From positions 1 through 33,345 of the forward strand of contig JACROU010000090.1 of assembly GCA_016214265.1 (NCBI GenBank): a DNA stretch of 33,345 nt. The letters run 5' to 3'. Below, in pieces: positions 15,843 through 24,324 of the stretch. This DNA is from Candidatus Omnitrophota bacterium (lineage in GTDB: Bacteria; Omnitrophota; Omnitrophia; Omnitrophales; JACROU01). Made by a program: the position numbers and the translations under genes. Positions within the stretch are counted from its first letter, which is position 1. Every line of letters starts with the position of its first letter. Below the pieces are notes generated by a model. It ran no database searches, had not been told where the DNA came from, and saw only the letters and a program-made list of their open reading frames with translations.

Positions 15843-17297
15843 ATGGAACCCATTAACGAGATTCTGAAAGAACGTTTGGAGAAGATAAAATCATTCCGCG
15901 ATAAGCAGTTGGATATTTACGGCGGGCGCTTTTTGCCTGTCGATTCTATTGCGGATACCCTGAACCATTTTGAAGAAGGCAAAAAGGTGCGCCTCGCCGG
16001 AAGATTGATGGCCATTCGCGGCCATGGTAAAAGTTCCTTCGGTGATTTGAAGGACCAAACAGGTCGCGTTCAGATTTATCTTAAACTGGATGTGGTCGGA
16101 GAAGAGAAATATCACTTATTTCAGAAGCTGGACCTCGGCGATATTCTCGGCGTTGAGGGAACGCTCTTTACTTCGAAAATGGGCGAGAAGTCGGTAAAGA
16201 TTGAATCGTATCAACTGTTGTCAAAAATCGTTCAGATTCTTCCCGAAAAATGGCATGGCCTGAAAGATGTCGAAATCCGATATCGCCGCCGGTATGTAGA
16301 CTTGATCGTCAATGACGACGTGCGCAAGACTTTCAAATTGCGCAGTGACATTATCCGCTCGATCCGCCGTTTTCTGGACGCGAAGGGATTCATGGAAGTG
16401 GAAACGCCGATGATGCAGCAAATTCCGGGCGGTGCGAAAGCAGAGCCGTTTAAGACGCATCACAGGGCTTTGCATTTGGATCTTTATCTTCGTGTGGCTC
16501 CAGAACTTTATCTGAAGCGCCTGCTGGTGGGCGGCTTTGAGAAAGTGTACGAAATCAACCGGAATTTCCGTAACGAAGGAATTTCGATCAAGCACAATCC
16601 CGAGTTCACCATGCTCGAACTTTATCAAAGCTACGCGGATATGACGGACATGATGAACATTACCGAAGAAATGATTTCCGGACTGGTGAAGGAAATTCAC
16701 GGCGGGGAAACCCTTACGTATGGTGACAAAGAACTTAGTTTTGCCAGGCCGTGGAAACGAATCAGCTTTTATGACGCGCTTAAAGAGAAGACCGGAGTTG
16801 ATTGGCGTAACAATCCGAATATCCGTAACGAGGCAGAACGGCTCAAGGTGAAGCTCGATGCCAATTACGATGACGTGGATATTCTCAACGAAGTTTTCGA
16901 TGAGTATGTCGAGCCGAATTTGGTGAACCCGACGTTTGTCGTGGATTATCCTCTGATTATGTCCCCGCTCGCTAAACGAAAATCGGGAACTGAGGATTTG
17001 ACAGAGCGTTTCGAGCTTTTTGTTTCGCACATGGAATTGGCCAACGCGTTTTCGGAGCTGAATGATCCGGAAGATCAGCGCGGCCGTTTCATGAAGCAAA
17101 AAGAAGCGATCGGGGAGCACAAAGTGATCGACGAAGATTTCTTGATGGCGCTTGAATATGGCATGCCACCCGCGGGCGGTCTGGGTATCGGCATTGATCG
17201 ATTGGTCATGCTGCTCACCAATCAGCACTCGATCCGTGATGTGATTTTGTTTCCGCAATTAAAACCAGAAGTTCAGGAAGAGGAACCGAAGGCTTAA
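15843..17297 (+). CDS. lysS: Lysyl-tRNA synthetase, class II
   Basis: This 484-residue enzyme attaches lysine to tRNA-Lys. The N-terminal anticodon-binding OB domain is seen at about residues 50-145 (VRLAGRLMAIRGHGKSSFGD). The class II catalytic core follows: motif 1 around FLDAKGFMEVETPMMQ, motif 2 in RNFRNEGISIKHNPEFTMLE, and motif 3 in GLGIGIDRLVMLLTN. Length matches bacterial LysRS (about 490-505). The stop codon overlaps the ATG of the next gene by one base (TAATG), so it is translationally coupled to lolC/E. It sits directly behind the perfect promoter. Confidence 0.97.
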   Translation: MEPINEILKERLEKIKSFRDKQLDIYGGRFLPVDSIADTLNHFEEGKKVRLAGRLMAIRGHGKSSFGDLKDQTGRVQIYLKLDVVGEEKYHLFQKLDLGDILGVEGTLFTSKMGEKSVKIESYQLLSKIVQILPEKWHGLKDVEIRYRRRYVDLIVNDDVRKTFKLRSDIIRSIRRFLDAKGFMEVETPMMQQIPGGAKAEPFKTHHRALHLDLYLRVAPELYLKRLLVGGFEKVYEINRNFRNEGISIKHNPEFTMLELYQSYADMTDMMNITEEMISGLVKEIHGGETLTYGDKELSFARPWKRISFYDALKEKTGVDWRNNPNIRNEAERLKVKLDANYDDVDILNEVFDEYVEPNLVNPTFVVDYPLIMSPLAKRKSGTEDLTERFELFVSHMELANAFSELNDPEDQRGRFMKQKEAIGEHKVIDEDFLMALEYGMPPAGGLGIGIDRLVMLLTNQHSIRDVILFPQLKPEVQEEEPKA

Positions 17298-18565
17298 TGC
17301 GTTACGAATATTTCATTGCTCTCAAGCATTTGTTGAAACGTCAAAGTTCGGGATTTATTTCTCTGATTTCGTTTATTTCCGTGCTCGGCGTTTCGGTGGG
17401 TGTGATGGCGCTGATTGTTGTGATGGCGGTGATGAGCGGATTTGACCGTGATTTGAAAGGAAAAATCGTGGGCGTGAATCCGCATATCCTGGTTCAAGTG
17501 CCCGGGGGCATTTCCAATGTTGAAGATGTGACGGCGGGAATCCGGCTGATCAAAACGCAGCATATCAAAACTGTGGCGCCGTTTGTTCAGGGGCAGGGAA
17601 TTATCCGTTCGAAGTCCAACGCGATGGGCGTAGTGATCAAGGGCGTTGACGCGCGCAACGATGATATGAGCGGAGTTATTAATTTTATCCGCGCCGGCTC
17701 ATTTCGATTTGTTGGGAAATCGGAAAGTCCTGCTGGCGGCAAAATTCCGGGAGTCGTGATCGGGCGTGAGTTGTCCAATATTTTGAATGTTGGTGTCGGC
17801 GGCAAAGTTTATTTGATCAGCCCGTTTTTGAAAGATTCCGACAAAATGCTCCCCACCCAGGCGAAGTCGCTTCCGTTTGAGGTGACGGGCATTTACGAGC
17901 TTGGCATGAGCGACATGGATTCGACGATCGCGCTTATCGATATTCCTCACGCTCAGGATTTGTTTCAGTTGGACGGCGTGGTGAGCGGTATTAGCATTCG
18001 ACTCGATGATGTGGAGAAAGCCGAAAGCTTGAAAAAGCAGGTGAGGGATTCGCTCGGAGACGGATTTTTGGTCCGCAGCTGGCTGGATCTGAACCGGAAT
18101 TTTTTCTCTGCGCTTAAAGTCGAGAAGTCGGTGATGGCGATTTTGCTTTTTCTGATCATTCTGGTTGCGGCGTTCAATATCGTTTCGACATTGATTATGG
18201 TCGTGATGGAAAAAACGCGCGACATTGGACTTTTGCGGTCGCTGGGCGCTTCGGCCGGAGGGATTCGCCGAATTTTTCTTTTCGAAGGAATGTTTGTGGG
18301 GTTTTTCGGTGTGATTCTCGGCACCATTTTGGGACTCGTGATTGCGTTTAATATCAATTTGATTGCGGATGTGATAAAAAACACGACCGGATTTGAAGTG
18401 TTTCCAAGCGACATTTACTATTTCAGCAGAATTCCGGCTGAGGTTAACTTTGCAGATGTTTTCACCATTGTGTTTTTCGCCATGCTAATGTCGCTTCTAG
18501 CGGGATTGTATCCCTCTCATCGCGCTGCAAAATTGAATCCTGTTGAGGCGTTGCGTTATGAGTGA
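17297..18565 (+). CDS. Lipoprotein-releasing ABC transporter permease, LolC/LolE family
   Basis: The 422-residue inner-membrane protein has the LolC/E/MacB layout: one membrane helix at about residues 20-47 (FISLISFISVLGVSVGVMAL), a large periplasmic domain, then three helices at about 272-300, 320-350 and 385-412. EKTRDIGLLRSLGASAGGIR is the conserved coupling loop touching the ATPase. With LolD it should extract mature lipoproteins from the inner membrane for transfer to the outer membrane. Only one permease gene is present, so the complex may be a homodimer, as proposed for LolF-type systems, unless a second gene lies elsewhere. It overlaps lolD by 8 nt. Confidence 0.92.
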   Translation: MRYEYFIALKHLLKRQSSGFISLISFISVLGVSVGVMALIVVMAVMSGFDRDLKGKIVGVNPHILVQVPGGISNVEDVTAGIRLIKTQHIKTVAPFVQGQGIIRSKSNAMGVVIKGVDARNDDMSGVINFIRAGSFRFVGKSESPAGGKIPGVVIGRELSNILNVGVGGKVYLISPFLKDSDKMLPTQAKSLPFEVTGIYELGMSDMDSTIALIDIPHAQDLFQLDGVVSGISIRLDDVEKAESLKKQVRDSLGDGFLVRSWLDLNRNFFSALKVEKSVMAILLFLIILVAAFNIVSTLIMVVMEKTRDIGLLRSLGASAGGIRRIFLFEGMFVGFFGVILGTILGLVIAFNINLIADVIKNTTGFEVFPSDIYYFSRIPAEVNFADVFTIVFFAMLMSLLAGLYPSHRAAKLNPVEALRYE

Positions 18566-19238
18566 TTTGATTCTCGAGACGCAAGATCTGCACAAAGTAT
18601 ATGAGGGGCATAGCGCGGGACGCGTTGAGGTGTTGAGAGGCGTGAATTTTCAAGTCTCACGCGAAGGTGTGTATTACATTCTGGGGCATTCGGGGACGGG
18701 AAAGTCAACACTGCTCCATTTGCTCGGTGGGCTGGACCGGCCGTCGCAGGGGGATGTGATTTTTGATGGCAGAAGTTTTGATTCGATGAACGAATCTGAA
18801 TTGGCAGCATTTCGTAATCAGGAAGTCGGATTTATTTTTCAGTTTTACTATTTGCTGCCGGAACTGAATTTGCTTGAGAACGTGATGCTTCCGGGAATGA
18901 TTGCGAAAGACCCGAACGCGAAGTCGCGAGCCCTGGATTTGCTCGATCACGTAGGACTTTCGAAGCGGCTGAAACACCGGCCGTCGCAGCTTTCTGGGGG
19001 TGAACAGCAGCGCGCGGCCATTGCCAGGGCGCTTATCAACGAGCCGCAGGTTGTTCTGTGTGATGAGCCGACGGGAAATTTGGATGAGGAAAACGCGAAA
19101 AATGTTTATGACTTGATCGAATCCCTCAACCGGGAGAAAGGTCAGACCTTTTGTATTGTAACTCACGAGGAAAGCTTCGTGAAAGGCAGGCCGAATGTTT
19201 ATCGTTTATCGATGGGGCAATTAAACAAGGAGTCTTGA
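18558..19238 (+). CDS. lolD: Lipoprotein-releasing ABC transporter ATPase LolD
   Basis: The 226-residue ATPase powers the adjacent LolC/E permease. It shows Walker [10 protein letters not shown] (43-51), the Q-loop region [23 protein letters not shown] signature [15 protein letters not shown] (about 143) and Walker [14 protein letters not shown]. The [11 protein letters not shown] stretch is typical of LolD/MacB-type ATPases. I chose ATG 18558 over a TTG at 18543 because it matches the family N-terminus and forms the ATGAGTGA overlap with the permease stop. An AAGGAG for the next gene lies inside its 3' end. Confidence 0.93.
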   Translation: MSDLILETQDLHKVYEGHSAGRVEVLRGVNFQVSREGVYYILGHSGTGKSTLLHLLGGLDRPSQGDVIFDGRSFDSMNESELAAFRNQEVGFIFQFYYLLPELNLLENVMLPGMIAKDPNAKSRALDLLDHVGLSKRLKHRPSQLSGGEQQRAAIARALINEPQVVLCDEPTGNLDEENAKNVYDLIESLNREKGQTFCIVTHEESFVKGRPNVYRLSMGQLNKES

Positions 19239-19239
19239 A

Positions 19240-20142
19240 GTGAAAAAGAAAAAATCTGAAATCAAGGAAAATCATGTGTTCATCAATGGGAAATATTTTT
19301 TGAAGAACGAAGCCACGGTTTCTGTGTTTGATCACGGCCTGCTTTACGGTGACGGTATATTTGAGGGAATGCGTTCGTACAACGGATTGGTGTTCCGGAT
19401 GGAAGAGCATCTGGACAGGCTGTGGGAGTCCGCGAAATCGATTATGCTCAGTATTCCTTACACAAAAAAACAGATGAATGATTTGGTGATTCAGACGCTT
19501 CAAAAGAACAAACTGAAAGATGCTTATATCCGACTTGTGATTACTCGCGGTACTGGAGATTTGGGGCTGGACCCAAGAAAATGCAAGGTGCCGACGGTGT
19601 TTATTATCTCGGATAAAATCGTGCTTTACGACGGTGAGATTTACGCGAAGGGCGTTGAGGTGGTGACGGTGCCGACTGTGCGGAACTTTACGGAAGCGGT
19701 GAATCCTGCGATCAAATCGTTGAATTACTTGAATAATATTCTGGCAAAAATCGAAGCGACTAACGCCGGTTTTTGCGACGCGGTGATGTTGAATCATCAG
19801 GGGTATGTGACGGAATGCAGCGGCGCCAATATTTTTATTGTCAAGGACGGGGCTTTGTTCACTCCTCCGACTTACGTGGGCGCGCTTAAGGGAATTACCC
19901 GGTGCGCCATTCTTGACACAGCCCGAAAACTTCGTGTGCCTTTTCAGGAAAGGATTCTGACCCGGCATGATTTGTTTAATGCCGATGAGTGTTTCTTGAC
20001 GGGAACAGCGGCTGAAATTGTGCCGGTGGTGAAAGTGGACGGCCGAGTGATTGGAAACGGTAAGCCCGGTGAGACCACGCACAGTTTGACACTGGGTTTC
20101 CGCGATTTAACCAAAGTCGATGGGGTACGGTATAAGATTTAA
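19240..20142 (+). CDS. ilvE: Branched-chain amino acid aminotransferase (class IV, PLP)
   Basis: The 300-residue fold-type IV aminotransferase interconverts branched-chain amino acids and their 2-oxo acids. Landmarks are VSVFDHGLLYGDGIFEGMR near the N-terminus, the PLP lysine K159 in IKSLNYLNN, the ECSGANIF phosphate-binding block, and the C-terminal FLTGTAAEIVPV. GTG at 19240 is the start, fixed by AAGGAG at 19227-19232; lolD ends 1 nt earlier. A D-amino-acid aminotransferase or aminodeoxychorismate lyase are related alternatives, but overall layout and length fit IlvE. Its place between lolD and mcsA has no obvious functional link. Confidence 0.85.
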   Translation: MKKKKSEIKENHVFINGKYFLKNEATVSVFDHGLLYGDGIFEGMRSYNGLVFRMEEHLDRLWESAKSIMLSIPYTKKQMNDLVIQTLQKNKLKDAYIRLVITRGTGDLGLDPRKCKVPTVFIISDKIVLYDGEIYAKGVEVVTVPTVRNFTEAVNPAIKSLNYLNNILAKIEATNAGFCDAVMLNHQGYVTECSGANIFIVKDGALFTPPTYVGALKGITRCAILDTARKLRVPFQERILTRHDLFNADECFLTGTAAEIVPVVKVDGRVIGNGKPGETTHSLTLGFRDLTKVDGVRYKI

Positions 20143-20150
20143 GTAAGGGT

Positions 20151-20175
20151 AAGGAAGGTAGCGGCTACCTTCCTT
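20151..20175. terminator. GGTA..TACC hairpin, copy 3
   Basis: AAGGAAGGTA (20151-20160) pairs exactly with TACCTTCCTT (20166-20175) around GCGGC; as DNA the palindrome extends to 12-bp arms with one central base. It sits in the 71-bp gap between ilvE and mcsA. No long T tail follows, so terminator strength is uncertain. Confidence 0.55.
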
Positions 20176-20213
20176 GCTTTGGTAAGTGGTAATATTGATT
20201 CGGGTGAACGGCT

Positions 20214-20738
20214 ATGTTGTGTAACGTTTGCGGCCTTGAAGAGGCTACAATTCACTTAACAGAAATCATCAACACGAAGATGGTAGAGCTCCATCTGTGC
20301 GAGCAATGTGCCTACGAAAAAGGAACGGACGTAAAACAATATTTTAATTTCAGCGAGCTGCTTGAGGGATTGTCCGAGGCCGGTGAGATGCTTAAGTCGC
20401 CATCAGAGAAAAAAGAAGCTGTGCGTTGCAAGGGGTGCGGAATTTCATTCGACGATTTCGGTAAGTCCGGTCGGTTGGGCTGTCCGGAATGTTATCAGAC
20501 ATTTTCAAAACAGCTTCTGCCGCTCATTAAACGAATTCATCGCGCGACACAGCATGTTGGAAAAAAACCGTCAAAAATTTCCGGCGAAGTGAAATTTCAT
20601 ATGGAACTTCGGGAGCTTCACGAAAGACTGCGCAAGCTGGTGGAACAGGAAGCTTTTGAAGACGCGGCAAAAGTGCGCGATTTGATCAAACAGCTGGAAG
20701 ATCGGGCGAAAAAGGGGACTGAAAAACATGGCTCTTGA
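20214..20738 (+). CDS. mcsA: McsA: zinc-binding activator of the arginine kinase McsB
   Basis: The 174-residue protein carries two paired-cysteine zinc modules: C3/C6 with C29/C32 (CNVC, CEQC), and C72/C75 with C90/C93 (CKGC, CPEC). A C-terminal UVR motif follows (about 129-165, ELHERLRKLVEQEAFEDAAK), which in McsA-type proteins contacts ClpC or McsB. It is followed with an 11-nt overlap by mcsB, and then clpC, the classical order. In Bacillus, McsA activates McsB so that it marks unfolded proteins with phospho-arginine. No CtsR repressor gene precedes it. GGGTGA about 6 nt before the ATG acts as ribosome-binding site. Confidence 0.93.
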   Translation: MLCNVCGLEEATIHLTEIINTKMVELHLCEQCAYEKGTDVKQYFNFSELLEGLSEAGEMLKSPSEKKEAVRCKGCGISFDDFGKSGRLGCPECYQTFSKQLLPLIKRIHRATQHVGKKPSKISGEVKFHMELRELHERLRKLVEQEAFEDAAKVRDLIKQLEDRAKKGTEKHGS

Positions 20739-21786
20739 AGATTTGCTGAAAACACCGTGCGAATGGCTGAAAGGAACGGGCCCCGACAATGATATTGTGA
20801 TGTCGAGCCGTATTCGTTTGGCGCGGAATTTGAACGGATACCCGTTTTCGACGAAGCTCACGAAAGATGAGGAGAAAGCGATTATTGAAGAAGTGCATGA
20901 AGCTTCACTTGCTAGTCCATTCATCAAAGACGCGATGTTTCTTCTGAGCGAAGATTTGACCGATCTTGACAAACAATTTTTGCTCGAGAGGCATTTGATT
21001 AGTCTGGATCACGCTTCAAAACAGTCAGGCGCGGTTTGTTTGACCAAAAATGAAACGATCAGCATTATGGTGTTGGAGGAAGACCATCTGAGAACGCAGG
21101 TGTTAAGTTCCGGTTTCGATCTTCATAAATGCTGGGAGACGATCAATAAAGTGGATACGCAGATGGAAGAAAAACTTTCATTTGCGTTTCATAACACGCT
21201 CGGATATTTAACGGCTTGCCCGACGAATGTCGGTACTGGCTTGCGTGCGTCTTGCATGATGCATTTGCCGAGTCTGGTGCTGTCAAAACAAATTGCGAAA
21301 GTGATGCAAGCTCTTATCAAACTCAACATTGCTGCGCGTGGGCTTTACGGTGAAGGAACCGAAGCCAGCGGAAATTTTTTTCAGTTTTCGAATCAGGTGA
21401 CTTTGGGGCAGAACGAAGAAGAAATTATCGATAATTTTGAGCGGGTAATCAAGCAGATCATCGAGAACGAGCGGGAAGCCCGGAAAACACTTACCGACAA
21501 AAAGCAGGAACGTTTTTTTGATCAAATTTGGCGGGCGTTGGGCGTGTTGAAGTCAGCCCGTTTGATTAACAGTAAAGAAGCCACTTCGCTCTTATCGATG
21601 GTCCGGCTCGGTGTAGATTGCGGGGTGATACAAGGTCTTGAGCGGGAGAATTTAAACGAGCTGTTGATTTTTTGTCAGCCCGCGCATCTTCAAAAAATGA
21701 CACATCGTAACCTGAGTTCCTCGGAACGGGATAAAGAAAGAGCCCATTTAATCCGAAAAACATTAAGATCAGTTGAGATTTCATAA
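20728..21786 (+). CDS. mcsB: Protein-arginine kinase McsB
   Basis: The 352-residue kinase belongs to the ATP:guanido phosphotransferase family and phosphorylates arginines on proteins destined for ClpC. Visible marks are the nucleotide-binding VMSSRIRLARN (24-34), the catalytic-loop cysteine C164 in TACPTNVGTGLRAS, and EGTEASGNFFQFSNQVTLG. Near the C-terminus RDKERA (about 334-339) fits the RDxxRA phospho-arginine sensing motif that makes McsB allosteric in Bacillus. Length matches the family (about 350-360). It overlaps mcsA by 11 nt and ends 58 nt before clpC. Confidence 0.95.
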   Translation: MALEDLLKTPCEWLKGTGPDNDIVMSSRIRLARNLNGYPFSTKLTKDEEKAIIEEVHEASLASPFIKDAMFLLSEDLTDLDKQFLLERHLISLDHASKQSGAVCLTKNETISIMVLEEDHLRTQVLSSGFDLHKCWETINKVDTQMEEKLSFAFHNTLGYLTACPTNVGTGLRASCMMHLPSLVLSKQIAKVMQALIKLNIAARGLYGEGTEASGNFFQFSNQVTLGQNEEEIIDNFERVIKQIIENEREARKTLTDKKQERFFDQIWRALGVLKSARLINSKEATSLLSMVRLGVDCGVIQGLERENLNELLIFCQPAHLQKMTHRNLSSSERDKERAHLIRKTLRSVEIS

Positions 21787-21800
21787 ATTGCGATATCTTC

Positions 21801-21806
21801 TATAAT
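21801..21806 (+). promoter_or_regulatory. Possible -10 element upstream of clpC
   Basis: TATAAT is a perfect -10 hexamer in the 58-bp mcsB-clpC gap, but no -35 lies at 16-19 nt. The nearest (TTGAGA, 21773-21778) is 22 nt away. No CtsR-type operator heptads are seen. An internal promoter for clpC is possible but weakly supported. Confidence 0.3.
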
Positions 21807-21844
21807 TAATTTGGGAAACGTAATATTACACCTGGAGGCAAGTC

Positions 21845-24295
21845 ATGTTTGACCGGTTTACGGAACGCGCTAGAAAAGTCATCATCCTGGCCAAGGAAGA
21901 GGCCAAACGGTTCAATCACGATTACATCGGCACCGAACATATTTTGCTCGGACTGATCAAAGAAGGAGAGTCTGTCGCCGCGGCGGTGCTTCAAACCCTG
22001 GGGCTTTCTCTTGAGACGATTCGTCTGGAAGTTGAAAAGCTGGTTCAATTTGGACCCAGCACGATTGTATCTGGAGATATTCCATTCACTCCAAAAGCCA
22101 AAAAAGTGATTGAGCTTGCGATGGATGAGGCGCGTCGTCTTGGCCACAATTACATCGGAACGGAACATTTGCTGCTCGGACTGATCAAAGAAGGTGAAGG
22201 TGTGGCCAGTCACGTGCTAATGAACGTGGGGCTCGACCTGAACAAAGTCCGCACAGAGGTGATCAAACTTTTGGGCTCTTCCACGCCACAGCAGGGCGGC
22301 GGAGGTGGTGGTGCCAGTGGTGGTCCGGGAGTTGCGAAAGGAAAAACAAAAACGCCGGCGCTGGATGCTTTCGGCCGTGATTTGTCTCAACTGGCCCGCG
22401 AAGGAAAGCTGGATCCGGTGGTTAACCGTCAGGATGAAATTGAACGTGTCACACAAATTTTAAGCCGCCGCACAAAAAACAACCCCGTGCTTCTCGGAGA
22501 AGCGGGCGTCGGAAAAACTGCAATTGTGGAAGGGCTGGCTCAGCGTATCGTCAGCGGCAATGTTCCGGAAGTACTGATGGACAAACGTATCGTGGTGCTG
22601 GATCTTGCGCTGATGGTGGCCGGTACGAAATATCGCGGACAATTCGAAGAACGTATCAAAGCGGTAATGGATGAAATTCGCCGTTCAGAGAATGTGATTA
22701 TTTTTATCGACGAGCTTCATACACTTGTCGGAGCTGGCGGAGCCGAGGGCGCGATTGACGCGTCAAATATATTGAAACCCGCTTTATCGCGCGGTGAAAT
22801 TCAGTGCATTGGCGCTACCACGCTGGATGAGTATCGAAAATATATCGAAAAAGATGCCGCGCTGGCCCGGCGTTTCCAAACCATCAATGTAGATCCGCCG
22901 ACAGTCGAAGAGACGATCGAAATTTTGAAAGGGCTGCGCGATAAATATGAAGCGCATCACCGCGCCAAGTTTACCGACAACGCGCTTGAGGCTGCGGCGA
23001 AGTTGTCCGAGCGCTACATCACCGGACGTTTTTTGCCGGATAAAGCCATCGATTTAATCGATGAAGCGGGTTCGCGTGCCCGGTTGTCAGTGACCACACT
23101 GCCGAAAGATCTCAAAAAACTTGAATCCGAAATCGAGCAATTCCGCATGGAAAAAGAAGCGGCGATCAAGGCCCAGGATTTTGAGAAGGCGGCAAAATTA
23201 CGTGACGAAGAGCGGCAGGCGAAAGAAGAATTCGCAAAGATGAAAAAGAGCTGGAAAGAAGCGAAGTCCGAGACCGAAGTGGTGGTCACGGAAGAAGACA
23301 TTGCTGTAATCGTGGCGAAAGTTACCGGAATTCCGCTTCAGCGGCTTGAAGAAAAAGAAACGTCACGCCTGCTTCGTCTTGAGGATGAGATTCACAAACG
23401 GATTATCGGGCAGGAAGAAGCCGTGCGGGCAATCGCTCACTCGGTTCGCCGTTCCCGCAGCGGACTCAGGAATCCGCGCCGTCCGATCGGAAGTTTTATT
23501 TTCCTCGGTCCCACTGGTGTCGGTAAGACGTTGCTGGCGCGCGCGCTTGCGGAATTTATGTTTGGCGATCAGGACGCTGTTGTTCAGATTGACATGTCGG
23601 AGTACGGTGAAAAATTCAACGTCTCACGCCTTGTCGGAGCACCTCCGGGATATGTCGGCTATGAGGAGGGCGGACAGCTGACTGAAAAAATTCGCCGCCG
23701 TCCGTACAGCGTGATTCTTCTTGATGAAATTGAGAAGGCACATCCGGACGTGTTCAATATTTTGCTTCAGGTGATGGAAGACGGTCGTCTAACGGATTCT
23801 TTCGGCCGCAAGGTTGATTTTCGCAATGCCATCATTATCATGACTTCCAACGTCGGTGCGGATCTGATCAAGAAAAATATCGACATGGGCTTCAAACCCC
23901 AGACTGAAGCCGTGACTTACTCTGATATGAAGAAAAAACTTTTGGATGAAACCAAAAGGTTTTTCCGTCCGGAGTTTCTGAACCGTGTGGATGAGGTAGT
24001 TGTGTTTCATCCGCTCAATCGCGAAGACCTGGAAAAAATTATTCATCTTGAGTTGAATGAAGTTATTAACCGCCTCAAAGATCAAAAGATGATTTTGGAG
24101 TTTACCCCAGGCGCGCTTCAGTTTCTGATCGACAAGGGGTATGACCCTACTTTTGGTGCGAGACCACTTAAGCGCACGATTCAGCGTTACGTTGAGAATG
24201 TTCTGTCTGAAGAAATTCTGGCGGGCACATTCAAAGACGGCGATAAAATTAGTTGTGACGTGAAAGGTGACGAATTGGTTTTCGATAAAGTTTAA
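21845..24295 (+). CDS. clpC: ATP-dependent Clp protease ATPase subunit ClpC
   Basis: The 816-residue AAA+ unfoldase feeds substrates to ClpP. Two N-terminal Clp-N repeats occupy about 1-145 and end in a glycine-rich linker (about 150-165). The first AAA module has Walker A GEAGVGKT (218-225) and [19 protein letters not shown]. The middle domain holds a UVR motif (about 445, [18 protein letters not shown]), the feature that separates ClpC from ClpB. The second AAA module has GPTGVGKT (555-562). GGAGG at 21834-21838 fixes the start. With McsA/McsB next door, phospho-arginine-tagged proteins are its likely substrates through the N-domain. clpP is not in the window. Confidence 0.97.
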   Translation: MFDRFTERARKVIILAKEEAKRFNHDYIGTEHILLGLIKEGESVAAAVLQTLGLSLETIRLEVEKLVQFGPSTIVSGDIPFTPKAKKVIELAMDEARRLGHNYIGTEHLLLGLIKEGEGVASHVLMNVGLDLNKVRTEVIKLLGSSTPQQGGGGGGASGGPGVAKGKTKTPALDAFGRDLSQLAREGKLDPVVNRQDEIERVTQILSRRTKNNPVLLGEAGVGKTAIVEGLAQRIVSGNVPEVLMDKRIVVLDLALMVAGTKYRGQFEERIKAVMDEIRRSENVIIFIDELHTLVGAGGAEGAIDASNILKPALSRGEIQCIGATTLDEYRKYIEKDAALARRFQTINVDPPTVEETIEILKGLRDKYEAHHRAKFTDNALEAAAKLSERYITGRFLPDKAIDLIDEAGSRARLSVTTLPKDLKKLESEIEQFRMEKEAAIKAQDFEKAAKLRDEERQAKEEFAKMKKSWKEAKSETEVVVTEEDIAVIVAKVTGIPLQRLEEKETSRLLRLEDEIHKRIIGQEEAVRAIAHSVRRSRSGLRNPRRPIGSFIFLGPTGVGKTLLARALAEFMFGDQDAVVQIDMSEYGEKFNVSRLVGAPPGYVGYEEGGQLTEKIRRRPYSVILLDEIEKAHPDVFNILLQVMEDGRLTDSFGRKVDFRNAIIIMTSNVGADLIKKNIDMGFKPQTEAVTYSDMKKKLLDETKRFFRPEFLNRVDEVVVFHPLNREDLEKIIHLELNEVINRLKDQKMILEFTPGALQFLIDKGYDPTFGARPLKRTIQRYVENVLSEEILAGTFKDGDKISCDVKGDELVFDKV

Positions 24296-24324
24296 CCGTT
24301 CCATTACGTCCGTTCTGCCCACTT

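Noticed and set aside
16221..17258. Minus-strand open frame of 345 codons inside lysS
   Set aside because: It lies fully antisense to a clear lysyl-tRNA synthetase, has no recognisable domain and is rich in His/Arg/Lys as expected for a codon-bias shadow.
17297..19238. MacB-type macrolide exporter instead of Lol
   Set aside because: The permease and ATPase are separate genes with LolC/E-type coupling loop and no MacA adaptor or fused ATPase.
19126..20082. Minus-strand open frame of 318 codons opposite ilvE
   Set aside because: Antisense shadow of ilvE with no motif and no ribosome-binding site.
23789..24322. Minus-strand open frame opposite the end of clpC
   Set aside because: Complementary to conserved ClpC sequence; no independent support.
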